Assembly (NCBI GenBank): GCA_025459175.1 | Contig: JALORC010000026.1 | Span: forward strand, 1-58,511 | Length of the DNA stretch: 58,511 bases | Source of the DNA: Planctomycetota bacterium | Lineage (GTDB): Bacteria; Planctomycetota; UBA1135; UBA2386 | Reading direction: 5' to 3' | In this document: one piece after another, positions 43,794 through 52,497 of the stretch | Position numbering within the stretch: the first letter of the stretch is position 1 | How the letters are laid out: every line of letters begins with the position of its first letter | The notes under the pieces: generated by a model | Database searches by the model: none | What the model was told of the DNA's origin: nothing | The model's input: only the letters and a program-made list of their open reading frames with translations | Program-made: the position numbers and the translations under genes

Positions 43794-45755
43794 TCAAAGG
43801 ATGCTCAATCTCGTGACTGACGACAAGTACGGCTGTCCCTGGGGCGGCAATACAAGCGACTGCAGTGCCCATTGCGTACCGCGCAGCGTCGGCAGGTTGG
43901 GGATGAGGAACGACGAACGCACCCGCAGCTCGCCCGGCGGTGGACTGATCAATCCGAACGGCACGGCAGTCGCGGGATCGAGCCAGAGTTCCCCGAACGG
44001 CGGCAGCTGGGTCGGCGCCTGGGCCGCACCCGACAACGCCAGCAGCGCGATGCTGCCCTCGCCGATCACGGTCTGGCCTCGGAACGGGCTGCCCGGCGCA
44101 TTGCCCAAGGCACTCATCGGAAAGGTCGCGCCAGTGCGAGTCGTCGGGACGCCGCGGAAGCCGAAGATGCGAGTGGCCGTGCGGACGAAGCCACCGCCGT
44201 CGAGAGTTTGGGGAGACACGAGCAGCTCGGCAACATCCAGCGACTCGAGGTGCGCCGACGCCGCGCCAAAGCCGACGGCGCGGTTCTGCGACGCCGCGAT
44301 GAAGCCACTGTGGTTGTGCGCCACGGTGGCGTCGGCGATCGAGGCGCTCAGCCAACGATCGGTCGCTGCATCGAACGCGTGCACGGCCGTCGGGCTGCTC
44401 GCCGCGAAGCCGTTCCATCGACTGATTCCGGCGCCAACCAGCGGCACGAAGGCGCCGGTTCGGCCGGAGAAAGCGGTGATGCCGTTGCTGGTGCTCAACA
44501 GCACGGAGGCATCCCCAGCGCGAATCGTCCCCGATTCCGGCAAGGCGGACGCTGGCAGGGACACCCACTGGCTCAGTGGTGCGCTGTAGACCGAGACAAC
44601 ACCTGTCGAGGCATCGACTGCCGCGCCGACCAGGACGCCGTGGTACGCACTGCCCGCAGGCCACGGCCCCTGGTTGCAGGCCACGTAGTCAACCGATCCG
44701 TCGAGGCCGTTGAACGCGAACGACTGGGTGCCGAACGCAAAGACACGGACTCCCTGCGGTCTGAAGCCCAGGTAGTGTTCAACCGTGGTCGCGCCCGGTG
44801 GCAGCGTCACGTAGCTCTGGCCGTTGATGCCGAGGGCAATGTAACTCAGCGTCTGGGAGGCGTAGCCGAGCGACAACAAGCCGCGCGAAAAGAGGAAGTA
44901 CGGCGGAATCGACTCGGTCAGGGTGTCGGTCGCACCCGAGTATGTGATGTTGAACCCCGTGAAGAGATCGCCACCGCCAGGGGCGCTGTTGCCGTCCACG
45001 GTGAGGACATTGGGGGTCCGGATGTTCCAGCCCGGCTGCGAGTTCGTGAAGGTCGCGGCAACGCTCTGTCCGGGGCCATGCATCAGGATGAAGCCCGCGT
45101 TCTGCGAGAACCCGGAGCGCACCACCGTCACCCCCGAACGCGGCGGCAGCGAGTACCATGCGTCAGCAAACGTGTCGTAGAGTTCGCAACCAGCGAATCC
45201 AGGCGACAGCGGGGTCGGATTCGGGCCGGTGAACACGAGCAACTGCTCATCCGCACCGAACGCCTCCACCGTCCAGTTCGCCGGCAGCGTTCGAGAACGC
45301 CAGCTACCGATGGCCGCTGCGAAGTAGTGCACGGTGTTGCCGACCCGCAGGAAGGCAAAGCGCGAAGTGCTGAGTGGGCTGAGCGGCACCGAGGTGCCCA
45401 GGATCAACGGCTCGAACACGCCGCGCTGTGCCGACATGGCCGTCCATCGGTCGCTCTCCGGCACCATCAGGATGTCGCCCAGCAGCACCGGCGTGGTGCC
45501 GGCACTCGGCGTGTGCGCGTGCCACTGCCCCGTGCTCGTCGAGAACACCCGTAGGTAGGTGCCGGCGCGGTAGACCACCAGCTTGCTCTCCCCTGCGCTA
45601 GGTTCCGAAGGCATCCAAGTCAAGCTGCCAGGGGGACCGCCGACCGGTAATGCGAGCTCGGACCAGGCCGATGGGGTCTGCGCCAACGATTCCGCGACCA
45701 GCAGTGGGATGGCAGCCAGAAGAGTCAGAGTCGAAACGAGGCGAGGGGATGCCAT
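43794..45755 (-). CDS. large secreted protein, probable beta-propeller, with shared C-terminal module
   Basis: A 653-residue protein with a signal peptide (VSTLTLLAAIPLLVAESLAQ). The body consists of repeated beta-strand units without a family I can name, for example SRFAFLRVGNTVHYFAAAIGSW, VRVFAFGTQSFAFNGLDG and NGITAFSGRTGAFVPLV, suggesting an irregular propeller. The C-terminal 80 residues (PPFGELWLDPATAVPFGL ... QWALQSLVLPPQGQP) closely resemble the ends of the tandem paralogues to its left. ATG 45755 is chosen for the signal peptide. It is divergent from the Cys-rich lipoprotein gene. Function unknown, probably surface-exposed. Confidence 0.75.
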   Translation of the reverse strand: MASPRLVSTLTLLAAIPLLVAESLAQTPSAWSELALPVGGPPGSLTWMPSEPSAGESKLVVYRAGTYLRVFSTSTGQWHAHTPSAGTTPVLLGDILMVPESDRWTAMSAQRGVFEPLILGTSVPLSPLSTSRFAFLRVGNTVHYFAAAIGSWRSRTLPANWTVEAFGADEQLLVFTGPNPTPLSPGFAGCELYDTFADAWYSLPPRSGVTVVRSGFSQNAGFILMHGPGQSVAATFTNSQPGWNIRTPNVLTVDGNSAPGGGDLFTGFNITYSGATDTLTESIPPYFLFSRGLLSLGYASQTLSYIALGINGQSYVTLPPGATTVEHYLGFRPQGVRVFAFGTQSFAFNGLDGSVDYVACNQGPWPAGSAYHGVLVGAAVDASTGVVSVYSAPLSQWVSLPASALPESGTIRAGDASVLLSTSNGITAFSGRTGAFVPLVGAGISRWNGFAASSPTAVHAFDAATDRWLSASIADATVAHNHSGFIAASQNRAVGFGAASAHLESLDVAELLVSPQTLDGGGFVRTATRIFGFRGVPTTRTGATFPMSALGNAPGSPFRGQTVIGEGSIALLALSGAAQAPTQLPPFGELWLDPATAVPFGLISPPPGELRVRSSFLIPNLPTLRGTQWALQSLVLPPQGQPYLSSVTRLSIL

Positions 45756-45922
45756 GGCTCTTTCGGAGTGGACCAGGAAATCAAGCAGCGGTCCCAGCCA
45801 TCCCGGAACCCCTGCCGTGATGCTCCCGCCTGCGCGCGCTCCCGTCCAGCCGGTCGCCCGGGCGGTCCGGCGTCCGTCAGCCACTTGCCAAGACGGGCGA
45901 TCGCCGCGACCATGGCCGCATC

Positions 45923-46243
45923 ATGAAGCTCGCTGCACTCGCCGTCTGTTCCCTCCTGTTCCTCACCGCTTGCGGCGGCTCGGGCGCGTCGATGACCAGC
46001 GGCGGTGGTGCCGGCACCGGCACGGCCGCGAACGTGGCTCCGTCGGCGGCGCCGGCCGATGCGTGCTGCGCCGACCACGCGATGGGCGCCAAGTCGGCGA
46101 CGAAGGCGCCCGCCGAAGCGTGCTGCAGCGACCACGCCGATGCCATCAAGGCCGCGGCGAAGGCGAGCGGCGAGGAATGCGGCGGCGGTTGCTGCGGCAG
46201 CTGCGCGCCCGAAGCGGCGGCGAAGCCGGCCGGCAATCAGTAA
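45923..46243 (+). CDS. small cysteine-rich lipoprotein
   Basis: A 106-residue protein with a textbook lipoprotein signal (LAALAVCSLLFLTAC, lipobox LTAC, Cys17). The mature part contains two similar units, ACCADHA and ACCSDHA, and then CGGGCCGSC, giving eight cysteines plus histidines in about 55 residues, separated by Ala/Lys-rich linkers. This pattern suggests metal binding or disulfide bonding at the cell envelope, but no family was recognised. Confidence 0.7.
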   Translation: MKLAALAVCSLLFLTACGGSGASMTSGGGAGTGTAANVAPSAAPADACCADHAMGAKSATKAPAEACCSDHADAIKAAAKASGEECGGGCCGSCAPEAAAKPAGNQ

Positions 46244-46285
46244 GGGCGGTCGCTCGCACGCAACCGCAACGCGCCGCCGGAGCTG

Positions 46286-46702
46286 ATGGACGCCCCACAT
46301 CGCTGTCGCCGCTTCGGCTGGTGGTCGCTGCTGGTCTGGCTGACGCTCGGCCTCGGCCTCGAAGCGCTGCACGCGTGCAAGGTCGGTTGGTACCTCGACG
46401 TCGGCAACGATGCGCGGCGGTTGCTGCTGCGCCTGGCCCATGCGCACGGCGGCCTGCTGTCCCTGGTGGTGCTGGCCGCGGCCGCGGTCCCGGTCAGCGA
46501 AGCGGCAGCGAGTGCATATGCACGCGGCACCCGGCTGCTGCGGTGGGCGGCGGTGCTGATGCCGGTCGGGTTCCTGCTCGGTGGCCTGTTCCCGCTCGGC
46601 GGCGACCCTGGCCCCGGCATCGTGCTGGTGCCGATCGGCGGCGTGCTGCTGCTGGTGGGGGTGCTCTCGATGGCGCGTCTGTGCGCGCCGCCGCCGCCGT
46701 GA
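46286..46702 (+). CDS. small integral membrane protein
   Basis: A 138-residue protein with four predicted membrane segments (WWSLLVWLTLGLGLEAL, LLSLVVLAAAAVPV, LLRWAAVLMPVGFLLGGLFPL, GIVLVPIGGVLLLVGVLSM). The HAHGGLLSL motif after segment 1 and the GDPGPG loop are conserved-looking, but I do not recognise the family. GGAG lies only three bases before the ATG. It follows the Cys-rich lipoprotein by 42 bases and precedes the esterase by 40. Confidence 0.65.
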   Translation: MDAPHRCRRFGWWSLLVWLTLGLGLEALHACKVGWYLDVGNDARRLLLRLAHAHGGLLSLVVLAAAAVPVSEAAASAYARGTRLLRWAAVLMPVGFLLGGLFPLGGDPGPGIVLVPIGGVLLLVGVLSMARLCAPPPP

Positions 46703-46742
46703 ACTGCTTGCAGCCGGGTCGCTGCGGTCGTCGACTGCCGCG

Positions 46743-47411
46743 ATGACGAAGCTGCTCGAATGCGTCGAGATCGATCCGCGCGGCCCGGTGCGCAGCAGCG
46801 TGATCTGGCTGCACGGGCTCGGCGCCGACGGCCACGACTTCGCGCCGATCGTGCCCGAGCTGGGGCTGCCGGTCTCGCTCGGCGTGCGCTTCGTGCTGCC
46901 GCACGCCGACTCGATCCCGGTCACCATCAACGGCGGCATGCGCATGCCGGCCTGGTACGACATCGCCGAGGTCGACCTGCAGCGGCGCCACGACGAGCCG
47001 GGCATCCGGCGCTCGGCGGGGCAGGTCGCGGCGCTGATCGCGCGCGAACGCCAGCGTGGCGTGCCGAGCGAGCGCATCGTGCTGGCGGGCTTCTCGCAAG
47101 GTGGTGCGGTGGCGGTGTTCGAAGGTCTGCGTCATCCCGAACGGTTGGCCGGCATCGTCGCACTGTCGACCTACCTGGTCGGCGAACCGTCGCTCGATGC
47201 CGAACGCACCGCCGTCAATCAGGACGTGCCGATCCTGCAGGTGCACGGCACCGCCGACGCGGTGGTGGTGCCGGCGCGCGGCGCGGCGCTGGGTGCGGCG
47301 CTACGGCGGCGCGGCTACGCGGTCGAGTCGCTCGACTACCCGATGCAGCACGAGGTTTGCTGGGAGGAGATCGTCGCGATCGCCGGGTTCCTGCGCCGCG
47401 TGCTGGCCTGA
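46743..47411 (+). CDS. carboxylesterase/phospholipase, alpha/beta hydrolase
   Basis: A 222-residue enzyme of the Abhydrolase_2 (carboxylesterase II / EstB / acyl-protein thioesterase-like) family. VIWLHGLGADGHDF gives the oxyanion loop. The nucleophile is Ser118 in GFSQGG, the acid Asp172 in HGTADAVV, and the base His203 in MQHEV. MRMPAWYDI is a typical substrate-loop motif. It has no signal peptide, so it is cytoplasmic. It hydrolyses short acyl esters; the natural substrate is unknown. Confidence 0.9.
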   Translation: MTKLLECVEIDPRGPVRSSVIWLHGLGADGHDFAPIVPELGLPVSLGVRFVLPHADSIPVTINGGMRMPAWYDIAEVDLQRRHDEPGIRRSAGQVAALIARERQRGVPSERIVLAGFSQGGAVAVFEGLRHPERLAGIVALSTYLVGEPSLDAERTAVNQDVPILQVHGTADAVVVPARGAALGAALRRRGYAVESLDYPMQHEVCWEEIVAIAGFLRRVLA

Positions 47412-47472
47412 CGCCGGCACATCGTTGCGCGGGGGCCGGGGCCGCCGCTACCCTGCTCGGCCCGCGCGTTCG

Positions 47473-48489
47473 ATGGTCGCCCGATCCCTCCGCCAGCCGT
47501 CTTTGGCCACACCCGCCTCTCCGCCTGCCGTCTCTTCGCCAGCCGCCGTCGCGATCACCCGCGCCGCCGAGAACACCGAGGCCGCCCGTGGTGACACCTG
47601 GTCGCGCCGCCTGCTCGGCCGCTTCCACATCACCGGCACGTTCTGGGTGCGGGCGATCATGTGGGTCAGCCGCGGCTCCGAGTTCCGCGCCACGACGATG
47701 GTGTGGCTGTGGAGCACGGTGTTCTTCTTCCTGCTGCGCCGCCCGCGCCGCATCGTCACCCGGCACCTCGATCACATCCTCGGTCGCGCCGGCTTCTTCA
47801 CCCGCCAGCGCCGCATCTTCCGGTTCTTCAAGGAACACGCCTGGTCGCTGGTCGAGCGCTTCGAGCAGTTCCGCCCCGACTTCAAGCCGCGCGTCGATCG
47901 CGACGGACCGGGCTGGCCGGATCTGCTCGCCGACCAGAAGGGCTTCCTGATCGTCACCGGCCACATCGGCATGTGGGAGATCGGCCAGCTGATGCCGGTC
48001 ACCGACGGCGTGCGCAAGCTGCACGTGGTGCGCGAACGCGAAGAGCACGAAGGCACCCAGCAGGTGGTCGCCGAGCTGCTGCAGGACCACCCGCACGCGA
48101 AGCTGGTGACGCACTTCCTCGACGACGACATGGCGCTCGGGGCGTCGCTGCTCGGGGCGTTGCGCAAGGGCGATGTCGTGTGCCTGGCCGCCGATCGCGC
48201 CAAGGCCGGCATGGTGGCGGTGGGGGCGACCTGCTTCGGGCACCCGGTGCAGATGCCGGTCGGGCCGGTGGCACTGGCGCGTGCGGCCGACGTGCTGGTG
48301 GTGCCGGTGTTCGTGTATCGGGTCGGTCGGCGCCACTACCGCGCGGTCGCCTGCCAGGCGTTCAAGGTCGGGCGCAGCGACGATCGCCAGCGCGATCACC
48401 TCGAAGCGGTGCAGCGCCTCGCCGCCGAGGTCGAGACCGCGATCCGCCGCGATCCGTTCCAGTGGAAGCGCTGGGAACCGCTGTGGTGA
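47473..48489 (+). CDS. LpxL/HtrB-like lysophospholipid or lipid A acyltransferase
   Basis: A 338-residue membrane-associated acyltransferase. A flexible N terminus is followed by a hydrophobic stretch (MVWLWSTVFFFLLR, about 77-90) that would anchor it to the inner membrane. The HxxxxE catalytic motif is His164 and Glu169 in TGHIGMWEIG. The later conserved block VCLAADRAKAG ... GHPVQMPVGPVALARAADVLVVPVFVYR matches the lipid A late acyltransferase family. It probably adds a secondary acyl chain to lipid A or a related glycolipid, consistent with an outer membrane containing porins. Confidence 0.87.
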   Translation: MVARSLRQPSLATPASPPAVSSPAAVAITRAAENTEAARGDTWSRRLLGRFHITGTFWVRAIMWVSRGSEFRATTMVWLWSTVFFFLLRRPRRIVTRHLDHILGRAGFFTRQRRIFRFFKEHAWSLVERFEQFRPDFKPRVDRDGPGWPDLLADQKGFLIVTGHIGMWEIGQLMPVTDGVRKLHVVREREEHEGTQQVVAELLQDHPHAKLVTHFLDDDMALGASLLGALRKGDVVCLAADRAKAGMVAVGATCFGHPVQMPVGPVALARAADVLVVPVFVYRVGRRHYRAVACQAFKVGRSDDRQRDHLEAVQRLAAEVETAIRRDPFQWKRWEPLW

Positions 48490-48576
48490 GCGGCCGTCGC
48501 CCGAGCCAGGGCTGAAACAAGCCGGCGGCGGCGGCATTGCATCGCCCACGGCCGAGTCGACGAAGGCCGCACACCG

Positions 48577-49371
48577 ATGCCGGCGATCCACGACTTCCCG
48601 GCGCTGCAGCAGGCCCTCGCACCGTTGCGGCGTCGGCTGGTGGCGCACCCGATCTACACCTGCCTGCACGACCTCGACAGCGTGCGGGTGTTCATGACCC
48701 ACCACGTGTTCGCGGTGTGGGACTTCATGTCGCTGCTGAAGGCGCTGCAGCGGCAGCTGACGTGCGTCGAGCCGGTGTGGCGGCCGCGTGGCGATGCGGT
48801 GGCGCGGCGTCTGATCAACGAGATCGTGCTCGGCGAGGAGAGCGACGACGACCGGCCGGACGGCTACATCAGTCACTTCGAGCTCTACCGCCGGGCCATG
48901 GACGAAGCGGGCGCCGATGGCGCGGCGATCGCCGTGGTGCTGGCGCGGGTCGAGGCCGGCGAATCGGTGTTCGCGGCGTTGGCCGCGGCGCCGCCGCCGG
49001 CGCGCCGCTTCTGCAACGAGACGTTCACGCTGGTTGCCGACGGTTCGCTGCCGGCCCTCGCGGCTGCGTTCACGATCGGGCGCGAGGACGTGATCCCCGA
49101 CATGTTCACGGCGCTGGTCGCCGACCTGCATCGTCAGCAGCCGGGTGGGCTGCCGACGCTGGTCGACTATCTCGACCGGCACATCCATCTCGACGGCGAA
49201 CGGCACGGGCCGATGGCGGTGCGGATGCTGACCTCGGTGTGCGGCACCGATGCGGCGCGCTGGGAACAGGCGCGGGCGGGCGCCGCGGCGGCGCTGTCGG
49301 CGCGGCTCGCGTTCTGGGACGGGATCCAGGCGGCGTTGCCGCCGCTCACCGCGCGAGCAGCTTCACGCTGA
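48577..49371 (+). CDS. DUF3050 (heme-oxygenase-like fold) protein
   Basis: A 264-residue protein of the DUF3050 family: LRRRLVAHPIYTCLHDLDSVRVFMTHHVFAVWDFMSLLKALQ at the start, then INEIVLGEESDD, HFELYRRAM, and REDVIPDMF with HIHLDGERHGP near the end. The repeated Glu/His residues suit the di-metal or heme-oxygenase-like four-helix fold. No reaction is established. Its last 14 codons lie in the 54-bp direct repeat that recurs at 50747-50800, so the present C terminus (LTARAASR) may have been shaped by that rearrangement. Confidence 0.85.
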   Translation: MPAIHDFPALQQALAPLRRRLVAHPIYTCLHDLDSVRVFMTHHVFAVWDFMSLLKALQRQLTCVEPVWRPRGDAVARRLINEIVLGEESDDDRPDGYISHFELYRRAMDEAGADGAAIAVVLARVEAGESVFAALAAAPPPARRFCNETFTLVADGSLPALAAAFTIGREDVIPDMFTALVADLHRQQPGGLPTLVDYLDRHIHLDGERHGPMAVRMLTSVCGTDAARWEQARAGAAAALSARLAFWDGIQAALPPLTARAASR

Positions 49372-49382
49372 CCGCGGTCGCC
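49329..49382 (+). repeat. 54-bp direct repeat, left copy
   Basis: Matches 50747-50800 at 52 of 54 positions (differences at 49336 and 49349). It spans the 3' end of the DUF3050 gene. Read on the minus strand it encodes ATAVSVKLLAR and a stop, the exact C terminus of the secreted protein whose gene ends at 50764. Confidence 0.9.
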
Positions 49383-49386
49383 GCTC

Positions 49387-49815
49387 TCAGCCGTCGAACT
49401 CGCCGACCCCACACTGATCCAGCGTGTGCCGCCGCATGGCCTGGAGCGCGCGATCCGAGACCACCAACGTGTGTTTCGCGGACATGCCGAAGTCGTCGAC
49501 GCCGGCCTTGCCGGTGATCTTCAGCCACCGGAACCCGGGGAGTTGGCGCTCCGGATACATGTCGTCGAATTCGGGCGAGGTGACGACTTCCACGTCGTCC
49601 AGGCGGTAGCCAGTGCAGGCACTCGCCTGCAGCTCCTTCGCCAAACGCTCGGTCACGACGTAGCAGGGGAAGCTCTCCAGCAGGTCATCACCCAGCCATC
49701 CGCTGAGGATGTATTCCAGCTTGGACACGATCGGAGGATGGACGGACGTGTCGAGCACACTGCCGTCCCCGAGTTCCCCCGCCACCTCGGGTTCGAGACT
49801 CCAGAAGTCACTCAT
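49387..49815 (-). CDS. hypothetical protein, possibly immunity-like
   Basis: A 142-residue acidic soluble protein that I do not recognise with certainty. It has features seen in small polymorphic-toxin immunity-type proteins: an acidic body, the segment LPGFRWLKITGKAGVDDFGMSAKHTLVVSDRAL, and a location in an accessory cassette. No cognate toxin was found. ATG 49815 gives MSDFWSLEPE; the frame is open to 49854. It lies between the two 54-bp repeats together with the Uma2 gene. Confidence 0.5.
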   Translation of the reverse strand: MSDFWSLEPEVAGELGDGSVLDTSVHPPIVSKLEYILSGWLGDDLLESFPCYVVTERLAKELQASACTGYRLDDVEVVTSPEFDDMYPERQLPGFRWLKITGKAGVDDFGMSAKHTLVVSDRALQAMRRHTLDQCGVGEFDG

Positions 49816-49944
49816 GAGAATACCCGCCAATGCCAAGGACTCGTTCGACGGCACGCAGCCGCGCTGGCCCTGAAGTCACCGAACCAGGATAGCCAACGGC
49901 GTCGAAACATACTGCGCATCTCCTACGCGGTGGCAGCCCCGTCC

Positions 49945-50661
49945 TCACCTGCCGCCGTCAGCAACCTCCGCCCGCAGGCGCTGCAGCAGCGCAGCATGCG
50001 CCGTTCCCACCGCCGCTACCGCGGCCTCGACCGCCGCGCGCAGGCCGGGCAGGTCTCCTCGCAGCAGGGCGGCGAGGTCGAGCGACAACCCGGGAAACAC
50101 GGTGCTGTGCAGGTGGCCACGCGCATCGGGCTCCTGGCGGACATAGGCGCCATCGCGCAGCACGAACCAGTCGACCATGCCGTCGTCGACGCGATGCACG
50201 ATGTACTCGAGCACGCCGTTGCGTCGGTACGCCGCCAGCTTCGGGTGCAGGTCGTAGCTCGCCGAACTGGCGGCCACCTCGATCACCAGTTCCGGCGGCC
50301 CCTCGACATAACCGTTCGCATCGATGATGGACCTGCCACCCGCGTGCGCCGGCAGGCGAAGCAGCAGATCGGGTTGTGGTTCATTGTCGAGATCGAGGCG
50401 GACCGTGCAGTTGTGCACGCCGGCGAGCCCGGGCGTCAGGAACTCGTAGCAGAGCAACCAAGCGGTCAAGTGGTGCTCCGGCAGGCCATGCCGGTCGTAA
50501 CGAACTGCGGATGCCATGTAGACGACCCCCTCGACGAGTTCGGCCTTCTTCACGTGCGGCATCGCGGCGTAGCGCCGCTCGAACTCCGCGCGGGTCAGGC
50601 GGTCGCCTGCGCACAACTCGGGAACTCGGGGGGATGTCGTCATGAGATGGGCCATACCCAT
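49945..50661 (-). CDS. Uma2 family (PD-(D/E)xK) endonuclease-like protein
   Basis: A protein of up to 238 residues from the Uma2/DUF820 family. It shows the typical start LTRAEFERRYAAMP, the KAELVEGVVYM strand, QPDLLLRL carrying the catalytic Asp, and PPELVIEVAASSASYDLHPKLAAY with the Glu of the ExK-like motif, then GVLEYIVHRVDD. Uma2 proteins are abundant in cyanobacteria, Chloroflexi and Planctomycetota, with mostly unknown function. Starts at 50661 and 50643 are both possible, with no decisive Shine-Dalgarno. It sits in the repeat-bracketed cassette. Confidence 0.85.
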   Translation of the reverse strand: MGMAHLMTTSPRVPELCAGDRLTRAEFERRYAAMPHVKKAELVEGVVYMASAVRYDRHGLPEHHLTAWLLCYEFLTPGLAGVHNCTVRLDLDNEPQPDLLLRLPAHAGGRSIIDANGYVEGPPELVIEVAASSASYDLHPKLAAYRRNGVLEYIVHRVDDGMVDWFVLRDGAYVRQEPDARGHLHSTVFPGLSLDLAALLRGDLPGLRAAVEAAVAAVGTAHAALLQRLRAEVADGGR

Positions 50662-50746
50662 AGGGGAACGCGGACCATGACTTTGGGCAGGCTACCGCGG
50701 AAATCCTCGGCAGTGCGTGGTCATCCATCGCGCCGGCGACCGGTGC

Positions 50747-50800
50747 GGCGGCGCTGCCGCCGCTCAGCGCGCGAGCAGCTTCACGCTGACCGCGGTCGCC
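50747..50800 (+). repeat. 54-bp direct repeat, right copy
   Basis: The right copy, 1418 bp from the left one. It covers the 3' end of the secreted-protein gene on the minus strand. On the plus strand it still encodes AALPPLSARAASR and a stop, a near-copy of the DUF3050 C terminus. Confidence 0.9.
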
Positions 50801-52452
50801 GGGCCACCGCTCTCCCAGGCCGGGCCGTTGCCGAGCGTGTGCTCCTGGCCGGTCGTCATCACCGCGTCCCACGGCAGCGTCGTCAGCCGGTAATCGACGA
50901 CCTGGAGGTGCAGCGGCGTCGCCGCTTCGTGCACGCGCACCTGCGGCGGCTCGAACGCGGCCAGCGACCAGCTGCCGGTCACGTGCATGCCGGCGCCGGC
51001 GCCGGTGGTGGTGGCGCCGAACCACAGGCCGCTGCGCAGCACGCCGACCACCGGATTGCCGATCGCCGACCTGGCGGCGATCTCGACCTCGAAGTCGCGC
51101 ACGATCGCGCGTTCGCGGCCGACGAACGCGGCGGCGCTGCGGTCGTTCAGGATCGGCTGCACCAGCTCGAGCGGCGGCTTGCCGTCGGCGGTCGCGCGCA
51201 CGTGCCACGCCGCGTTCTGCACGCTGGCTGCCAGCTGCTGCAGCAGCGCGTCGGCGATGCGGCAAGCATCCGCTTCGCCGGACACGATCAGGACCTGGTC
51301 GCCGATGGTGACCTCGGTCGACGGCCGCAGCGTCATCAGCCGCTGCAGGTCCTCGCGCGTGATGCCGTCGCGATGCAGCGCGATCGGGAACGGCTCGCGG
51401 TCGTCGCTCGGGCGACGCCACTCGAGATCGGGCCGGGCCAGCATCGACCATGGCAGCAACGCCGACACCGGTCGCACCAGCAGGTCCGGCGCCACCTCGC
51501 CGGGCGGCGGCGCCAGATAGCGAGCGGTGATCACCAGCTGGAAGCCGTCGGGGCCGGTGCCACCGCCGCGGCCGGCGACCACCAGCGCGCCGCCGGTCGG
51601 CACGCGCCCGGCGAACGTCACCAGCGCGGTGCGGTGTTCGGGCAGATCGAGCGAACCGTCGCTCGGCGCCTTGCCGAGCGGTTGGGTGTGCATCGCCACC
51701 GGTTCGCTGAGCAACCAGCTGCCGGACAGCACCAGCTCGTCGCCGGGCAGCGCGTGCGCGACCAGCGTCGCGCGCACGCCGGCGAACGCGACGCCGACCT
51801 TCGGATCGGCGATCTGGGCCTTCTCGGCGACCTCGACATCGACGTCGTGCAGGTGGCTGCGACCGCGTTCGTTGGCGAGCCGCAGCGCGCCGCCGGAGCG
51901 GGTGCTGCCGCGCGCGGTCCACAGCGGTTTGCTCTGCTGCAGCGCTTGCTGCAACTGCGCCGCGGTCCACACCGGGCTCGGCAGCGCCCCCTCCGGCAAC
52001 GGCAGCTGGAAGGCCGTCACCTCGATCGGACGACCGATCAAGGCGGCGATCGCGTCCAGTTCGCGGTTGCACGGCTCGACGTCGCTGCGCCGCCCGTGCA
52101 GGATCAGCTTGTCGCCGGTGCGTTCCCCCTTCGCCTCGCCGTCCTCGAGCACCGGCTCACTCGACAGCGACAGCTGCAGCTGCCCGCTGTCGATCGCTGC
52201 GCGATGCCGCTGCTGCAGCAGCGGCAGCAGCCAGCTGGGCGCGCGAAACCTGCTGCCCGCGCCCAGCGCGATGTTCTCCTGGTGCTGGTCGTCGAACAGC
52301 GCCGACGTGATCGCCTCGTCGGACTGCACGGAAGGCATCGAGAACGGCAGCAACGAGCGCACCACGACCGTCGGTGCTTCCCCTTGTTGCGCTGACAGCG
52401 CCGAGACCGCGCCTGACAGCGCGGCGGCGATCCTGAGCATGTGGTCCCGCAT
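50764..52452 (-). CDS. secreted protein of unknown function
   Basis: A roughly 562-residue exported protein. The signal peptide is short (MLRIAAALSGAVSALSA, then QQGEAP). Candidate ATGs lie at 52464, 52452 and 52440; I list 52452. The mature part contains repeated beta-alpha segments such as 'LPEHRTALVTFAGRVPTGGALVVAG', 'LRPSTEVTIGDQVLIVSGEAD' and 'ARSAIGNPVVGVLRSGLWFGATT', resembling secretin-like or two-copy domains found in planctomycete envelope proteins, but no family is certain. It is divergent from Ser/Thr kinase 2, 45 bases apart, and its 3' end lies in the 54-bp repeat. Confidence 0.65.
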   Translation of the reverse strand: MRDHMLRIAAALSGAVSALSAQQGEAPTVVVRSLLPFSMPSVQSDEAITSALFDDQHQENIALGAGSRFRAPSWLLPLLQQRHRAAIDSGQLQLSLSSEPVLEDGEAKGERTGDKLILHGRRSDVEPCNRELDAIAALIGRPIEVTAFQLPLPEGALPSPVWTAAQLQQALQQSKPLWTARGSTRSGGALRLANERGRSHLHDVDVEVAEKAQIADPKVGVAFAGVRATLVAHALPGDELVLSGSWLLSEPVAMHTQPLGKAPSDGSLDLPEHRTALVTFAGRVPTGGALVVAGRGGGTGPDGFQLVITARYLAPPPGEVAPDLLVRPVSALLPWSMLARPDLEWRRPSDDREPFPIALHRDGITREDLQRLMTLRPSTEVTIGDQVLIVSGEADACRIADALLQQLAASVQNAAWHVRATADGKPPLELVQPILNDRSAAAFVGRERAIVRDFEVEIAARSAIGNPVVGVLRSGLWFGATTTGAGAGMHVTGSWSLAAFEPPQVRVHEAATPLHLQVVDYRLTTLPWDAVMTTGQEHTLGNGPAWESGGPATAVSVKLLAR

Positions 52453-52497
52453 CGCCGCCAGCATAGGCAGCCGATCCGGCGGTAACATCCTCGCGCC

